Positions 18,606 through 27,702 of a stretch of 64,000 bases of DNA are shown here, in pieces. Location of the stretch: contig JASLKG010000002.1 in NCBI GenBank assembly GCA_030747695.1, positions 101,502 to 165,501 of the forward strand. The letters run 5' to 3'. Origin of the DNA: Candidatus Poseidoniaceae archaeon (GTDB lineage Archaea; Thermoplasmatota; Poseidoniia; Poseidoniales; Poseidoniaceae). The translations under genes and the position numbers were made by a program. The notes under the pieces were generated by a model, which saw nothing but the letters and a program-made list of their open reading frames with translations, did not search any database and was not told the DNA's origin. Positions within the stretch are counted from its first letter, which is position 1; each line of letters begins with the position of its first letter.

Positions 18606-20825
18606 TTATCTACGCCGGAAGCGCAATGATAGCATCAATCCTAGCAAAACGATTCCAATGACAAATGGTTCATACAAAATGTATGAGATTTCTTCACCGA
18701 ATGCTTGCTGACCAGATCCTCCTCCACAACCAGGAGGAGGGGGGCCAATACCAGGACCCCAAGTCTCACCATATCCGGCACAAGGATCTTCCCCCCTACT
18801 GTCTTCTGGAACTTCACCATGGTAACAAATAAGGAAATATGGAAAGCCCATATCGCCATCGCCATTTTGCATAGTTGAATGATAGTGATAAATCCCTTGA
18901 GGGAAATCAGGAGTTGGTCCAAAATGGCCATTGCATACGTCTAAATGTCCAAGTCCTTCTGTATATTTGTAATCATCAATACCGTTGTAACCAGTTTCCC
19001 CTTCCTTCAATTCATATGAACTCTTCATCTCAACAACATTCATCTGGTCGTCGTAACCCCAAAATCCATAGATAGGATAACCATCAAATGCCACACCTAT
19101 TACTTTGGAATGGTTGCCATCATAGGTATTAGGAGCTACTTTATTTGGAGCAGAATCATCATAATCATCTTTGATATTTTCACCTTCATCTGGGTGCCAG
19201 TGCATGCAATTTGCATCTGCATGGTAATGATATGTACCTCCTTGAGCAGCATGACCGTGGCATACTCCAAGTTCAATCGGTTGTCTATCTTCATTGTATG
19301 CTCCATGTTCAGCTGATACTGCATCGCCTCCAGGGCCATCTTCTGGCCCATAGAGAGGTACCCCATTCAGTGCTATCGCAATAGAACCTCTATCTGGAGC
19401 ACAAGCATAGTCGCCATTTGCTTCGGGACAATTTGTACTATCATGATTACCAGTTGTATCATTAGTTGGATTTCTTGGAATGGACCAAGTGTAATCCTTT
19501 TCCGAGGTACAATCACCTCCTTGAGAGCATGCCAAAGTTGATTCAAAGTCGTGATTTGGTATCCCATTTGTATTGATCAAAAGATGAGTTTCATTCAAGG
19601 TAATAGTAATTTCACACTGTAGTGTTTCTTCGCCCGAAGTAGTAAGGTCATCAACAATAGGACTATCGTCAGTAGTTTGACAAAAGAAGAAATCCAGCCA
19701 AAATTGTGCTAAATCAGTCGGATCATAACCTGATTCAATAACTGATAATGTAACTATTGCATTTACTGAACCTGCAGAATTGTTGGCATAAATTACAAAA
19801 TCAGTTTCATCCATATTTTCGGTGGGAATACCACTCAACTTACCAGAATTTGTATCAAAAATTATCCCATCAGGCAAACTACCTACTATTTCCCAACTTG
19901 TAATTGAACCCCCTAAACTCAAAAATGTTATTTCATCCATTGGGTTGTCTTTGTATATTTCTTGGGATATACTTGTAGGAGAAATTTCAGGTGGAGATAT
20001 TATTGATGTGTATGTCACATTAGATTTGCAATAATCTGTGCCATCATCAACATAAAATTGAATTGTATAATTACCAATAACATCAGGATTAAATTCTGCA
20101 ATAATGTTTGAAGGATTGGTTATTTCCGAATTTGAATCTTCAGGTTTGTCAACAAATGTCCACAACGGATTTTCCAGATTATCACCATCTGAATCTGCAC
20201 TATTCGACGCATCCAATACAACAACTTGACCTACTTCAACTGTTGAATCAATACCTATGTCACACACAGGAGGATTATTTGTACTATTTTCACTATTTGT
20301 TTGGTTATTTGAATCTCCTGAGTTGTTATTATTGTCGTTATCAGTATTATTGTTGTTATCTTCTTCATCATTATTATCCTCGTCAATGACTTCATCTGCT
20401 TCAATAATGAATGTCAAATTTTCTGACCAAGTGTCTTCAGGTAAATTGTGGGCTCTAAAGGTAATCGTAATATTTTCACTTCTGTCTTCTATTTCTATCT
20501 CGAAATCCCAAGCCCCTTCCATATCTGTTGAAATCAAATCCGAATCTTCGCCCTCTGCAGATATTATCGAAACTTCTATTCTTACCTCCATCGGATGATC
20601 ATGAATTACATTACCTGAAATAAATTGATCCCCTTCAAATTCCACTAAGAGGGCTTCTAATTCTGGAGGTTCATGAAGATGTTTTGAGTGATCTACTATC
20701 TCCTCTTCTCCTTCAACTATCTCTTCAACTTCATCATTAGAAGAATCTGAATATGAATATACAATATAACCCATCGGTCCCAATACTACTATAGCAGCCA
20801 ATATGGCAGTTGCAATCTTATCCAT
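18606..20825 (-). CDS. YHYH-domain surface protein with Ig/PKD-like and putative-Ig domains, Asn/Asp-rich linker, C-terminal TM
   Basis: GVCHGHAAQGGTYHYHADANCMHWHPDEG and NGHFGPTPDFPQGIYHYHSTMQNG; N-terminal and C-terminal hydrophobic segments; ends RFRRR. Confidence 0.85.
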   Translation of the reverse strand: MDKIATAILAAIVVLGPMGYIVYSYSDSSNDEVEEIVEGEEEIVDHSKHLHEPPELEALLVEFEGDQFISGNVIHDHPMEVRIEVSIISAEGEDSDLISTDMEGAWDFEIEIEDRSENITITFRAHNLPEDTWSENLTFIIEADEVIDEDNNDEEDNNNNTDNDNNNNSGDSNNQTNSENSTNNPPVCDIGIDSTVEVGQVVVLDASNSADSDGDNLENPLWTFVDKPEDSNSEITNPSNIIAEFNPDVIGNYTIQFYVDDGTDYCKSNVTYTSIISPPEISPTSISQEIYKDNPMDEITFLSLGGSITSWEIVGSLPDGIIFDTNSGKLSGIPTENMDETDFVIYANNSAGSVNAIVTLSVIESGYDPTDLAQFWLDFFFCQTTDDSPIVDDLTTSGEETLQCEITITLNETHLLINTNGIPNHDFESTLACSQGGDCTSEKDYTWSIPRNPTNDTTGNHDSTNCPEANGDYACAPDRGSIAIALNGVPLYGPEDGPGGDAVSAEHGAYNEDRQPIELGVCHGHAAQGGTYHYHADANCMHWHPDEGENIKDDYDDSAPNKVAPNTYDGNHSKVIGVAFDGYPIYGFWGYDDQMNVVEMKSSYELKEGETGYNGIDDYKYTEGLGHLDVCNGHFGPTPDFPQGIYHYHSTMQNGDGDMGFPYFLICYHGEVPEDSRGEDPCAGYGETWGPGIGPPPPGCGGGSGQQAFGEEISYILYEPFVIGIVLLGLMLSLRFRRR

Positions 20826-20912
20826 GACACGCGTCTATGCAATATAGTACATAATAGATAGGTGTAATTGCACCGCCTTATTGATTAACAATCAACATAG
20901 CCGCCAAACCAA

Positions 20913-20998
20913 GCAGGGGTTGCCGAGTTGGTCAAAGGCGCCGGGCTTAAGATCCGGTCTCGATGGGTTCGTGAGTTCAAATCTCACCCCCTGCACCA
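20913..20998 (+). tRNA. tRNA-Leu (anticodon TAA), CCA encoded
   Basis: GCAGGGGTTGCCGAGTTGGTCAAAGGCGCCGGGCTTAAGATCCGGT...GTGAGTTCAAATCTCACCCCCTGCACCA; acceptor GCAGGGG/CCCCTGC, anticodon loop CTTAAGA, class II variable arm. Confidence 0.97.
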
Positions 20999-20999
20999 C

Positions 21000-21713
21000 T
21001 TAGGTTAACGACCAACCACCATCTACTGGAAGAATATAGCCCGTAATGTAATCTGCGTTGTATAAAAATTCAATCGCTTTTGCAATGTCTAAAGGATCAC
21101 CAGGACGTCCCAATGGGACTTTCCTTACGATTTCATTGAATCTCTCTTTCTCCCAAGATGCTGCAATTATTGCACCCGGAGCAATGCCATTTACTCTTAT
21201 TTCTGGAGCTAATTCACCTGCTAAATTGACAATTAATTGCCGCAAAGAACCCTTTGTCGCAGTATAATGTGAAAGATCTTTCCAAGCATGATTCCAACTA
21301 GTATCTACAATACCAATAACGCAACCTTTTTTCTTCTTTAATTTCGGAGATAATCCTTGGGTTATGAAAAATGGTGCATCCAAATGTATCCTACTAAATC
21401 TACGTAATTCTTGAGGAGTTATTGTCGAGAAGTCCTCTTGTTTATAGATTGAAGCATTATGGATTAAGAGATCAATTCCACCTTCACTTTCAACCAATTT
21501 GTGTCCATCAATTTCTTCAATTATTCTGAACAAATCATCATCATTTGAAAGGTCTCCTTTTACCAATCCCCCTCTCCCTTTTTGCAGCAATTGTTTTGCT
21601 TGTACTACACTATTATTGCAATGTAATATTACTATCCAACCTTGGTCTAGTAAATGACTCGTTATTGCAGCTCCAATTCTTCGAGCACCGCCAGTGATTA
21701 CTGCAAGAGGCAT
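21000..21713 (-). CDS. SDR-family oxidoreductase, pteridine reductase/FolM-like
   Basis: MPLAVITGGARRIGAAITSHL (TGGARRIG), HNASIY, YTATKGSLRQLIVNLAGELAPEIRVNGIAPGAI, VDGGWSLT. Confidence 0.85.
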   Translation of the reverse strand: MPLAVITGGARRIGAAITSHLLDQGWIVILHCNNSVVQAKQLLQKGRGGLVKGDLSNDDDLFRIIEEIDGHKLVESEGGIDLLIHNASIYKQEDFSTITPQELRRFSRIHLDAPFFITQGLSPKLKKKKGCVIGIVDTSWNHAWKDLSHYTATKGSLRQLIVNLAGELAPEIRVNGIAPGAIIAASWEKERFNEIVRKVPLGRPGDPLDIAKAIEFLYNADYITGYILPVDGGWSLT

Positions 21714-21774
21714 GTTAGTGCGAGTAGGGTTTACTGCTTGAATCCTCGTACATAACATCCAACCCTTTTACGAT

Positions 21775-21793
21775 ACCATCCCTTCGGGATGGT
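21775..21793. promoter_or_regulatory. Perfect inverted repeat ACCATCCC-TTC-GGGATGGT between divergent SDR and lipA genes
   Basis: 8-bp stem, 3-nt loop. Confidence 0.45.
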
Positions 21794-21832
21794 TACAGGG
21801 GGGGCATCATATTGACCGTTAGAAAACTCGCG

Positions 21833-22741
21833 ATGGCCGATAAAAGACCTAGACTCCCTGAGTGGTTTCGTACAAGATTACCTAGCGGAGAACTCCAACA
21901 AAAATTCAATGAGACAAAATTAACTGTCGAAGAAAATATGCTAAATACTGTCTGCCAAGAAGCAAAATGCCCCAATATTCACGAATGTTGGGCAGCAAAA
22001 GATGCCACTTTCATGGTAGCTGGCCAAGAGTGTACACGTGGTTGTAGATTTTGCGCGGTTGGAACAATAAAACGACCTCCACCCTTGGACCTACAAGAAC
22101 CTACCAAACTTGCGGAGGCTATTTCAAAAATGGGATTACGTCATGCAGTTATTACTGTTGTTAATCGCGACGACTTACCGGACAGTGGTGCATCTCACTA
22201 CAAGGAATGTCTAATCAGAGTTAGAGAGTCATGTCCTGATGTTACTCTTGAATTACTATGCTCTGATTTAGCAGGTGACCATGTTGCACTTGCATATTTA
22301 TTGGAAAATCTCGAGTTAGAAGTTTTCGCACACAATGTAGAATGCGTTCCCAGACTTGACAAGATCGTCAGAGATTCAAGGGCATCGTTCAAGCAATCTA
22401 TTGACCTCCTAATGGAAGCTAAAAGAATTCGTCCAGATATTCTTACAAAATCATCGATAATGGTAGGACTTGGTGAAACAGATGATGAAATAACTGAAGC
22501 ATTGATAATGCTTAGAGAAGCAAATGTTGATCTTGTTACAATCGGGCAATACCTTGCCCCTAGTTCTAAGCACCTTCCGATTGATAGATTCCCAAATCCT
22601 ACACAATTTGACGATTGGGCTGCCCAAATAGAAAAATTAGGATTCTTAGGGTGGGCGTGTGGACCCCTAGTAAGATCATCATACCGAGCAGGTGATTTGC
22701 TCATCAGAGCATCGGCAAGGCTTAGAACAGACGGGGAGTGA
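21833..22741 (+). CDS. lipA: Lipoyl synthase
   Basis: NTVCQEAKCPNIHECWAAKDATFMVAGQECTRGCRFCAVGT (dual Cys motifs); start at ATG of MADKRPRLPEW (ORF from TTG 21812). Confidence 0.96.
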   Translation: MADKRPRLPEWFRTRLPSGELQQKFNETKLTVEENMLNTVCQEAKCPNIHECWAAKDATFMVAGQECTRGCRFCAVGTIKRPPPLDLQEPTKLAEAISKMGLRHAVITVVNRDDLPDSGASHYKECLIRVRESCPDVTLELLCSDLAGDHVALAYLLENLELEVFAHNVECVPRLDKIVRDSRASFKQSIDLLMEAKRIRPDILTKSSIMVGLGETDDEITEALIMLREANVDLVTIGQYLAPSSKHLPIDRFPNPTQFDDWAAQIEKLGFLGWACGPLVRSSYRAGDLLIRASARLRTDGE

Positions 22742-22748
22742 CAGCACC

Positions 22749-23990
22749 ATGACGGAAGATTCGAGGGGAGGTTTGGAACCATACTCTGTGCCCACAGCAC
22801 CTTTCCGTCCTGGTGATGAAGCTGATTTCGGAGGTGCTTGGAAAGAAAAACCTGGTGACCTTTCTAGACCAGACCCAGTAACTTGCGAAGCACAGGAAAC
22901 TCACAAACATGCCCATGGACTAATACGTGTTCTAGATGATGACCATTCCGCAAGTGGGGAGTGGAATCCACAATTAAATGCTGAAACATTAATTGAAGGA
23001 TTAGAAATGATGATGCGTTTGAGAATTTTTGATGATAGGATGATGAAGATGCAAAGGACTGGTAAATTATCATTCTACATGCGATCTTTTGGTGAAGAAG
23101 CAATTGCTATTGCACAAACAATGGCTCTCGAAAAAACTGATTGGATTTTCCCTTCATATCGACAGCCTGGAGCTCAATTTGTACGTGGGCGTGACATGGT
23201 TAGTATGATTTGTCATTGTATAGGCAATACCGAAGATAATGTGCGTGGACGTCAAATGCCTGTGCACTACACCTGGAAAGAAGGGTATTTCATTTCAATT
23301 TCTAGCCCAGTAGGAACCCAATTTTCACAGGCAGTAGGTGTTGCAATGGCCTCTGCATACAAGGGTGATGATCAAGCCACAATTACTTGGCTAGGAGATG
23401 GCACCAGTGCACAAGGAGATTATCACTATGGATTGAACTTTGCATCAGTTTTCAAACCACCTGTAATTCTAAATGTAGTAAACAATCAATGGGCAATATC
23501 TACTCATCGTAATGTTGCAACTGGCGGAGATAATTTTGCTGCTAGGGGACTTGCATATGACATACCCTCTTTACGGGTGGATGGAAATGATTTCTTGGCG
23601 TTATATTCAGTAACAAAATGGGCACGAGAACGTGCAAGCGCTGGTAAAGGTGCAACTCATATTGAAGTTTACACCTATAGGGCTGGAGCACATTCTTCAT
23701 CTGACGATCCAAGCCGTTACCGCCCTGGTGATGAATTCAACTGCTGGCCAGGTGGAGATCCAGTTGATCGATTAAAACAACATCTGATTAAAATTGGTGC
23801 CTGGTCTGAAGAAAAAGATGCTGAATTAGTAGAAAAAATTGACTCTGAAGTGATGGCTGCTTACAAAGAAGCTTGCACATATGGAGATTTAGCTAGTGGA
23901 CCATATCCTCCATCATCAACCATATTTACAGAAGTTTATGAAAATGTTCCTTGGCATGTTCAAGAACAACGTGAGGAACTTGGAGTTTGA
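22749..23990 (+). CDS. 2-oxoacid dehydrogenase E1 component alpha subunit (branched-chain/pyruvate type)
   Basis: TPP motif GDGTSAQGDYHYGLNFASVFKPPVILNVVNNQWAIST; YRAGAHSSSDDPSRYRP resembles BCKDH E1alpha. Confidence 0.93.
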   Translation: MTEDSRGGLEPYSVPTAPFRPGDEADFGGAWKEKPGDLSRPDPVTCEAQETHKHAHGLIRVLDDDHSASGEWNPQLNAETLIEGLEMMMRLRIFDDRMMKMQRTGKLSFYMRSFGEEAIAIAQTMALEKTDWIFPSYRQPGAQFVRGRDMVSMICHCIGNTEDNVRGRQMPVHYTWKEGYFISISSPVGTQFSQAVGVAMASAYKGDDQATITWLGDGTSAQGDYHYGLNFASVFKPPVILNVVNNQWAISTHRNVATGGDNFAARGLAYDIPSLRVDGNDFLALYSVTKWARERASAGKGATHIEVYTYRAGAHSSSDDPSRYRPGDEFNCWPGGDPVDRLKQHLIKIGAWSEEKDAELVEKIDSEVMAAYKEACTYGDLASGPYPPSSTIFTEVYENVPWHVQEQREELGV

Positions 23991-23997
23991 GGTGATC

Positions 23998-25011
23998 ATG
24001 ATGGCTGAAATGAACATGATACAATCTCTGAATAGTGCGCTTGATACACTATTAGAAAAAGATGACAATGTGGTAATCTTCGGAGAAGATGTTGGATATT
24101 TTGGTGGAGTTTTCAGAGTAACTGATGGTTTACAAGAAAAGCATGGTGACCATAGAGTATTTGATGCCCCACTAGCAGAAGGGGGAATCGCAGCAATAGC
24201 TTTTGGTATGGGACTAAATGGTTTGAGACCTGTAGCGGAAATACAATTTGCAGATTACATATTCCCTGCTTACGACCAGATTGTAAATGAAATCGCAAAA
24301 TTAAGGCATCGTAGTGGTGGAGAATTTTCGACACCAGTCACTATCCGCACACCTGCTGGCGGAGGAATCAAGGGAGGACATCATCACTCTCAATCTCCAG
24401 AAGCGCAGTTCACCCATACTCCTGGTTTGAAGGTTGTTTATTGTTCAAATCCTAGAAACGCCAAAGGATTACTTACAAGTGCAATTGAATGTAATGATCC
24501 TGTTATTTTCTTTGAACCAAAAAGATGTTACAGAGGTCCTTTCTATGGCGACCCTCATAATGTTCCAACTTGGAAAGGGCACAGAGATTGTGAAGTTGAA
24601 GAAGGATACTATTCCATACCTCTTGAAGAAGCCGAAATTGTGCAAGAAGGTGACAGTTGCACTGTTATTGCTTGGGGAGCTATGGTCCATGTTGCCGAAC
24701 AAGGAATAAAAGATTCTGGGATAGATTGTGAATTGATTGATTTACAAACACTTGTCCCATGGGATAGAGATACTGTAGTCAAATCCGTAAACAAAACGGG
24801 TAGATGTGTAATTGTACATGAAGCGCCAAAGACTAGTGGTTTTGGAGCAGAAATGTGTGCATCTATACAAGAAAGGTGTTTTTGGCATCTAGAGACTCCA
24901 ATTGAAAGAGTAACCGGCTGGGATACACCATTCCCTCACACAACAGAATGGGATTATCTTCCAAGCCCTGAAAGAATTTCAGCGGCTATCAAGAAAACAC
25001 AGGAGGCATAA
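23998..25011 (+). CDS. 2-oxoacid dehydrogenase E1 component beta subunit
   Basis: MNMIQSLNSALDTLLEKDDNVVIFGEDVGYFGGVFRVTDGLQEKHGDHRVFDAPLAEGGIAAIAFGMGLNGLRPVAEIQFADYIFPAYDQ. Confidence 0.95.
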   Translation: MMAEMNMIQSLNSALDTLLEKDDNVVIFGEDVGYFGGVFRVTDGLQEKHGDHRVFDAPLAEGGIAAIAFGMGLNGLRPVAEIQFADYIFPAYDQIVNEIAKLRHRSGGEFSTPVTIRTPAGGGIKGGHHHSQSPEAQFTHTPGLKVVYCSNPRNAKGLLTSAIECNDPVIFFEPKRCYRGPFYGDPHNVPTWKGHRDCEVEEGYYSIPLEEAEIVQEGDSCTVIAWGAMVHVAEQGIKDSGIDCELIDLQTLVPWDRDTVVKSVNKTGRCVIVHEAPKTSGFGAEMCASIQERCFWHLETPIERVTGWDTPFPHTTEWDYLPSPERISAAIKKTQEA

Positions 25012-25013
25012 AT

Positions 25014-26261
25014 ATGGGAGTTTTTGCATTTAAATTACCAGATATAGGAGAAGGAGTAGTAGAAGGAGAAGTAGTAGAATGGATGGTCAAAGTTGGTGAC
25101 TCGATTAATGAAGATGAGCCAATTCTATCAGTGATGACTGACAAAGCGACTGTGGAGATACCATCGCCTGTGGACGGTGTTGTCAAATCAATCGTAGGAG
25201 AGCCGGGAACCATACTAGCAGTTGGACAAGTTTGTATTGAGTTTGAAACTGATGGTGAAAGCACTCCTGTCGAATCCAAAGAAGAAGAGGAAGAAGTAGA
25301 TGAAGAATCTGTAGAGGAAATTGTCGATGTTGAACCCGAACCGGCTCCAAAAGCCAAACCTAAATCTACTCCCGTAGTAGTCTCAGCGCCAGGCACAAGA
25401 CCACTAGCATCTCCTGCGGTTAGACAACGCGCTAGAGAAAGTGGAATTAATCTTTCAACAGTTTCTGGTTCAGGGCCAGCTGGTAGAATCACACATGCTG
25501 ACCTTGATTCTTGGAAAGATGCCGGTAGTCCAGTCGCTGCTGCAGGTCCATCTAGAACTGCACTTACTGGTACCACTGAAATTCCTGTGATCGGACTTCG
25601 CAGAAAGATTGCTGAGTCGATGACTGAATCATACAGTACAATACCTCATTTCTCATACTTCGAAGAAGTTGATATTACTGATTTGGAAACGCTACGCTTG
25701 CACCTTAATTCTACTAAGAATGAAGATCAACCTAAGTTAACTTACTTGCCATTCATTATGCAAGGTCTTGTTAAGGCACTTGGAGAAAATCCAGTATGTA
25801 ATGCACTTTATGATGATGAAAAAGGTGTTGTTACGCGCCACGATGCTGTACACTTAGGTATTGCCACTCAAACTGAAAGAGGTTTGTATGTACCTGTGGT
25901 AAAACATGTTGAAGCACAAGACGTTTGGGAATCTGCTTCAGAAATGCAACGTGTTAGCCAAGCCGCACGTGATGGTACTGCAAATTTGGATGAATTATCA
26001 GGTTCTACATTTACTATAACAAGTCTGGGAAGAATGGGTGGACTTGGAGCGACTCCAATCATTAACAAACCGGAAGTAGGGATTCTTGGAGTTCATAATG
26101 CAGTTGATACACCTGTAGTGCGTAATGGGCAGATTGTAGTTCGCAAAATGTTGCGTCTTTCATCGTCATGGGATCACCGTGTTGTTGATGGATGGGATGG
26201 CGCAGTTTTAGTTCAAAGACTCAAAACTTTGCTTGAGAACCCTGCTACTATCTTTATGTGA
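25014..26261 (+). CDS. 2-oxoacid dehydrogenase E2 (dihydrolipoamide acyltransferase)
   Basis: Lipoyl domain MTDKATVEIPSP, peripheral-subunit binding region ASPAVRQRARESGINLSTVSGSGPAGRITHADL, catalytic DHRVVDGWDGA. Confidence 0.96.
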   Translation: MGVFAFKLPDIGEGVVEGEVVEWMVKVGDSINEDEPILSVMTDKATVEIPSPVDGVVKSIVGEPGTILAVGQVCIEFETDGESTPVESKEEEEEVDEESVEEIVDVEPEPAPKAKPKSTPVVVSAPGTRPLASPAVRQRARESGINLSTVSGSGPAGRITHADLDSWKDAGSPVAAAGPSRTALTGTTEIPVIGLRRKIAESMTESYSTIPHFSYFEEVDITDLETLRLHLNSTKNEDQPKLTYLPFIMQGLVKALGENPVCNALYDDEKGVVTRHDAVHLGIATQTERGLYVPVVKHVEAQDVWESASEMQRVSQAARDGTANLDELSGSTFTITSLGRMGGLGATPIINKPEVGILGVHNAVDTPVVRNGQIVVRKMLRLSSSWDHRVVDGWDGAVLVQRLKTLLENPATIFM

Positions 26262-26271
26262 GGCTGAGACA

Positions 26272-27690
26272 ATGAAAACTCGAAAATGTAAGGTTCTAGT
26301 TATTGGTGCGGGACCTGGTGGATACGTTGCAGCAATACGTTCTTCTCAACTAGGATTAGATACAGTAATTGTAGAGGGAGAAAGAGCTGGCGGTACTTGT
26401 CTCATTAGAGGATGTATACCTTCTAAAGCAATGATTCATGCAGCACACAAATTCCACGATTTAGCAGCACACGCAAAAAAAGGAGGACACATGGGAATTT
26501 CAATTCCAGGCCCAGCGGAACTTGAAATGGCTGCGCTGAAGGGTTGGAAGGACGATATAGTCGATAGATTGAATAAAGGTGTAGAACATCTACTGAAATC
26601 ATCAGGTGCTGAATTAATTACAGGTTGGGCTGAATTCAAAGATGCGAAAACTGTAACAGTCGGAAATTTGCAAATAGAGGCAGAATTTGTCATCCTTGCT
26701 AATGGAAGTGTACCTATAGAATTGCCATTTATGAAATATGGAGATGGAGTTATTTCTAGTCGAGAAGCTTTAGATATCGACAAAAAAATAGAGCATTTGG
26801 TCGTTGTTGGAGGAGGATATATTGGCCTTGAATTAGGTATTGTCCACCGTATGTTAGGTGCTCAAGTAACAGTTGTTGAGGCAATGGATAGCGTACTTCC
26901 AATATTTGATAAAGAATTACGTAGGCCTCTCGAATTATTCCTAAAGAAAAACAAAGTTAAAGTTCATACTGGAGTTTTTGCCAAGGGTGTTGAAAAGATG
27001 AAAAATGGTAAACTAAAACTAAATTTCATTGATAAGAATTCAAAAGAAGATTCTGATATGCAATCTGTTGAAGCAGATATGGTTCTTGTTACTGTTGGTA
27101 GGCGACCCCGTAGTGAAGGCCTTGCAACAACAGGAATTGCACTAGATGAAAGTGGGTTTGTCAAAGTAAATGAGCAATGTCAAACCAACATGAAGGGCGT
27201 TTATGCAATAGGAGACCTCACAAACATGGGTGAAATGTTGGCGCATGTTGCCTCATTCCAAGGAGAGATGGTTGCAGAGATTATTGCAGGTAAAAACAGG
27301 ATTTACAATCCTGTTGCAGTTCCAGCAATTGTTTTTACTGAACCTGAAATTGTCTCTGTAGGAATGTCTCCAGAGGAAGCAAAAGATGCTGGTCACCCAG
27401 TACTTGTAGGGAAATTCCCCCTAGCAGCAAATGGAAGATCACTAACGCAGGAAGCCGAAAGAACTGGTGGTTTTGTGAGGGTTGTTGCCCGTGAAGATGA
27501 CCATAGAATCCTTGGTATTCAAGCAGTTGGCACACATGTTAGTGAATTAGTAGGCGAATGGACTCTAGCTCTAGAAATGGGAGCTTTACTGGAGGATATT
27601 GCTGGAACAATACATGCACATCCTACTATGACAGAGATGACTCATGAAGCCGTATTAGCGACTCTTGGGCATGCAATACATATTGCTTGA
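26272..27690 (+). CDS. lpdA: Dihydrolipoamide dehydrogenase (E3)
   Basis: CKVLVIGAGPGGYVAAIRSSQLG, GGTCLIRGCIPSKAMIHAAH redox Cys motif, C-terminal HAHPTMTEMTHEAVL. Confidence 0.96.
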   Translation: MKTRKCKVLVIGAGPGGYVAAIRSSQLGLDTVIVEGERAGGTCLIRGCIPSKAMIHAAHKFHDLAAHAKKGGHMGISIPGPAELEMAALKGWKDDIVDRLNKGVEHLLKSSGAELITGWAEFKDAKTVTVGNLQIEAEFVILANGSVPIELPFMKYGDGVISSREALDIDKKIEHLVVVGGGYIGLELGIVHRMLGAQVTVVEAMDSVLPIFDKELRRPLELFLKKNKVKVHTGVFAKGVEKMKNGKLKLNFIDKNSKEDSDMQSVEADMVLVTVGRRPRSEGLATTGIALDESGFVKVNEQCQTNMKGVYAIGDLTNMGEMLAHVASFQGEMVAEIIAGKNRIYNPVAVPAIVFTEPEIVSVGMSPEEAKDAGHPVLVGKFPLAANGRSLTQEAERTGGFVRVVAREDDHRILGIQAVGTHVSELVGEWTLALEMGALLEDIAGTIHAHPTMTEMTHEAVLATLGHAIHIA

Positions 27691-27702
27691 TTAGCAATTG
27701 GT

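Noticed and set aside
20250-20400. Possible CRISPR or simple tandem repeat array
   Set aside because: The repetition is codon-level low complexity encoding an Asn/Asp/Glu-rich linker, with no regular repeat-spacer period.
15620-21793. Reading the triloop hairpins as UUCG/UACG tetraloop hairpins
   Set aside because: Pairing with a tetraloop shortens each stem by introducing mismatches; the symmetric solution has a TAC or TTC triloop, so a UNCG claim is not supported.
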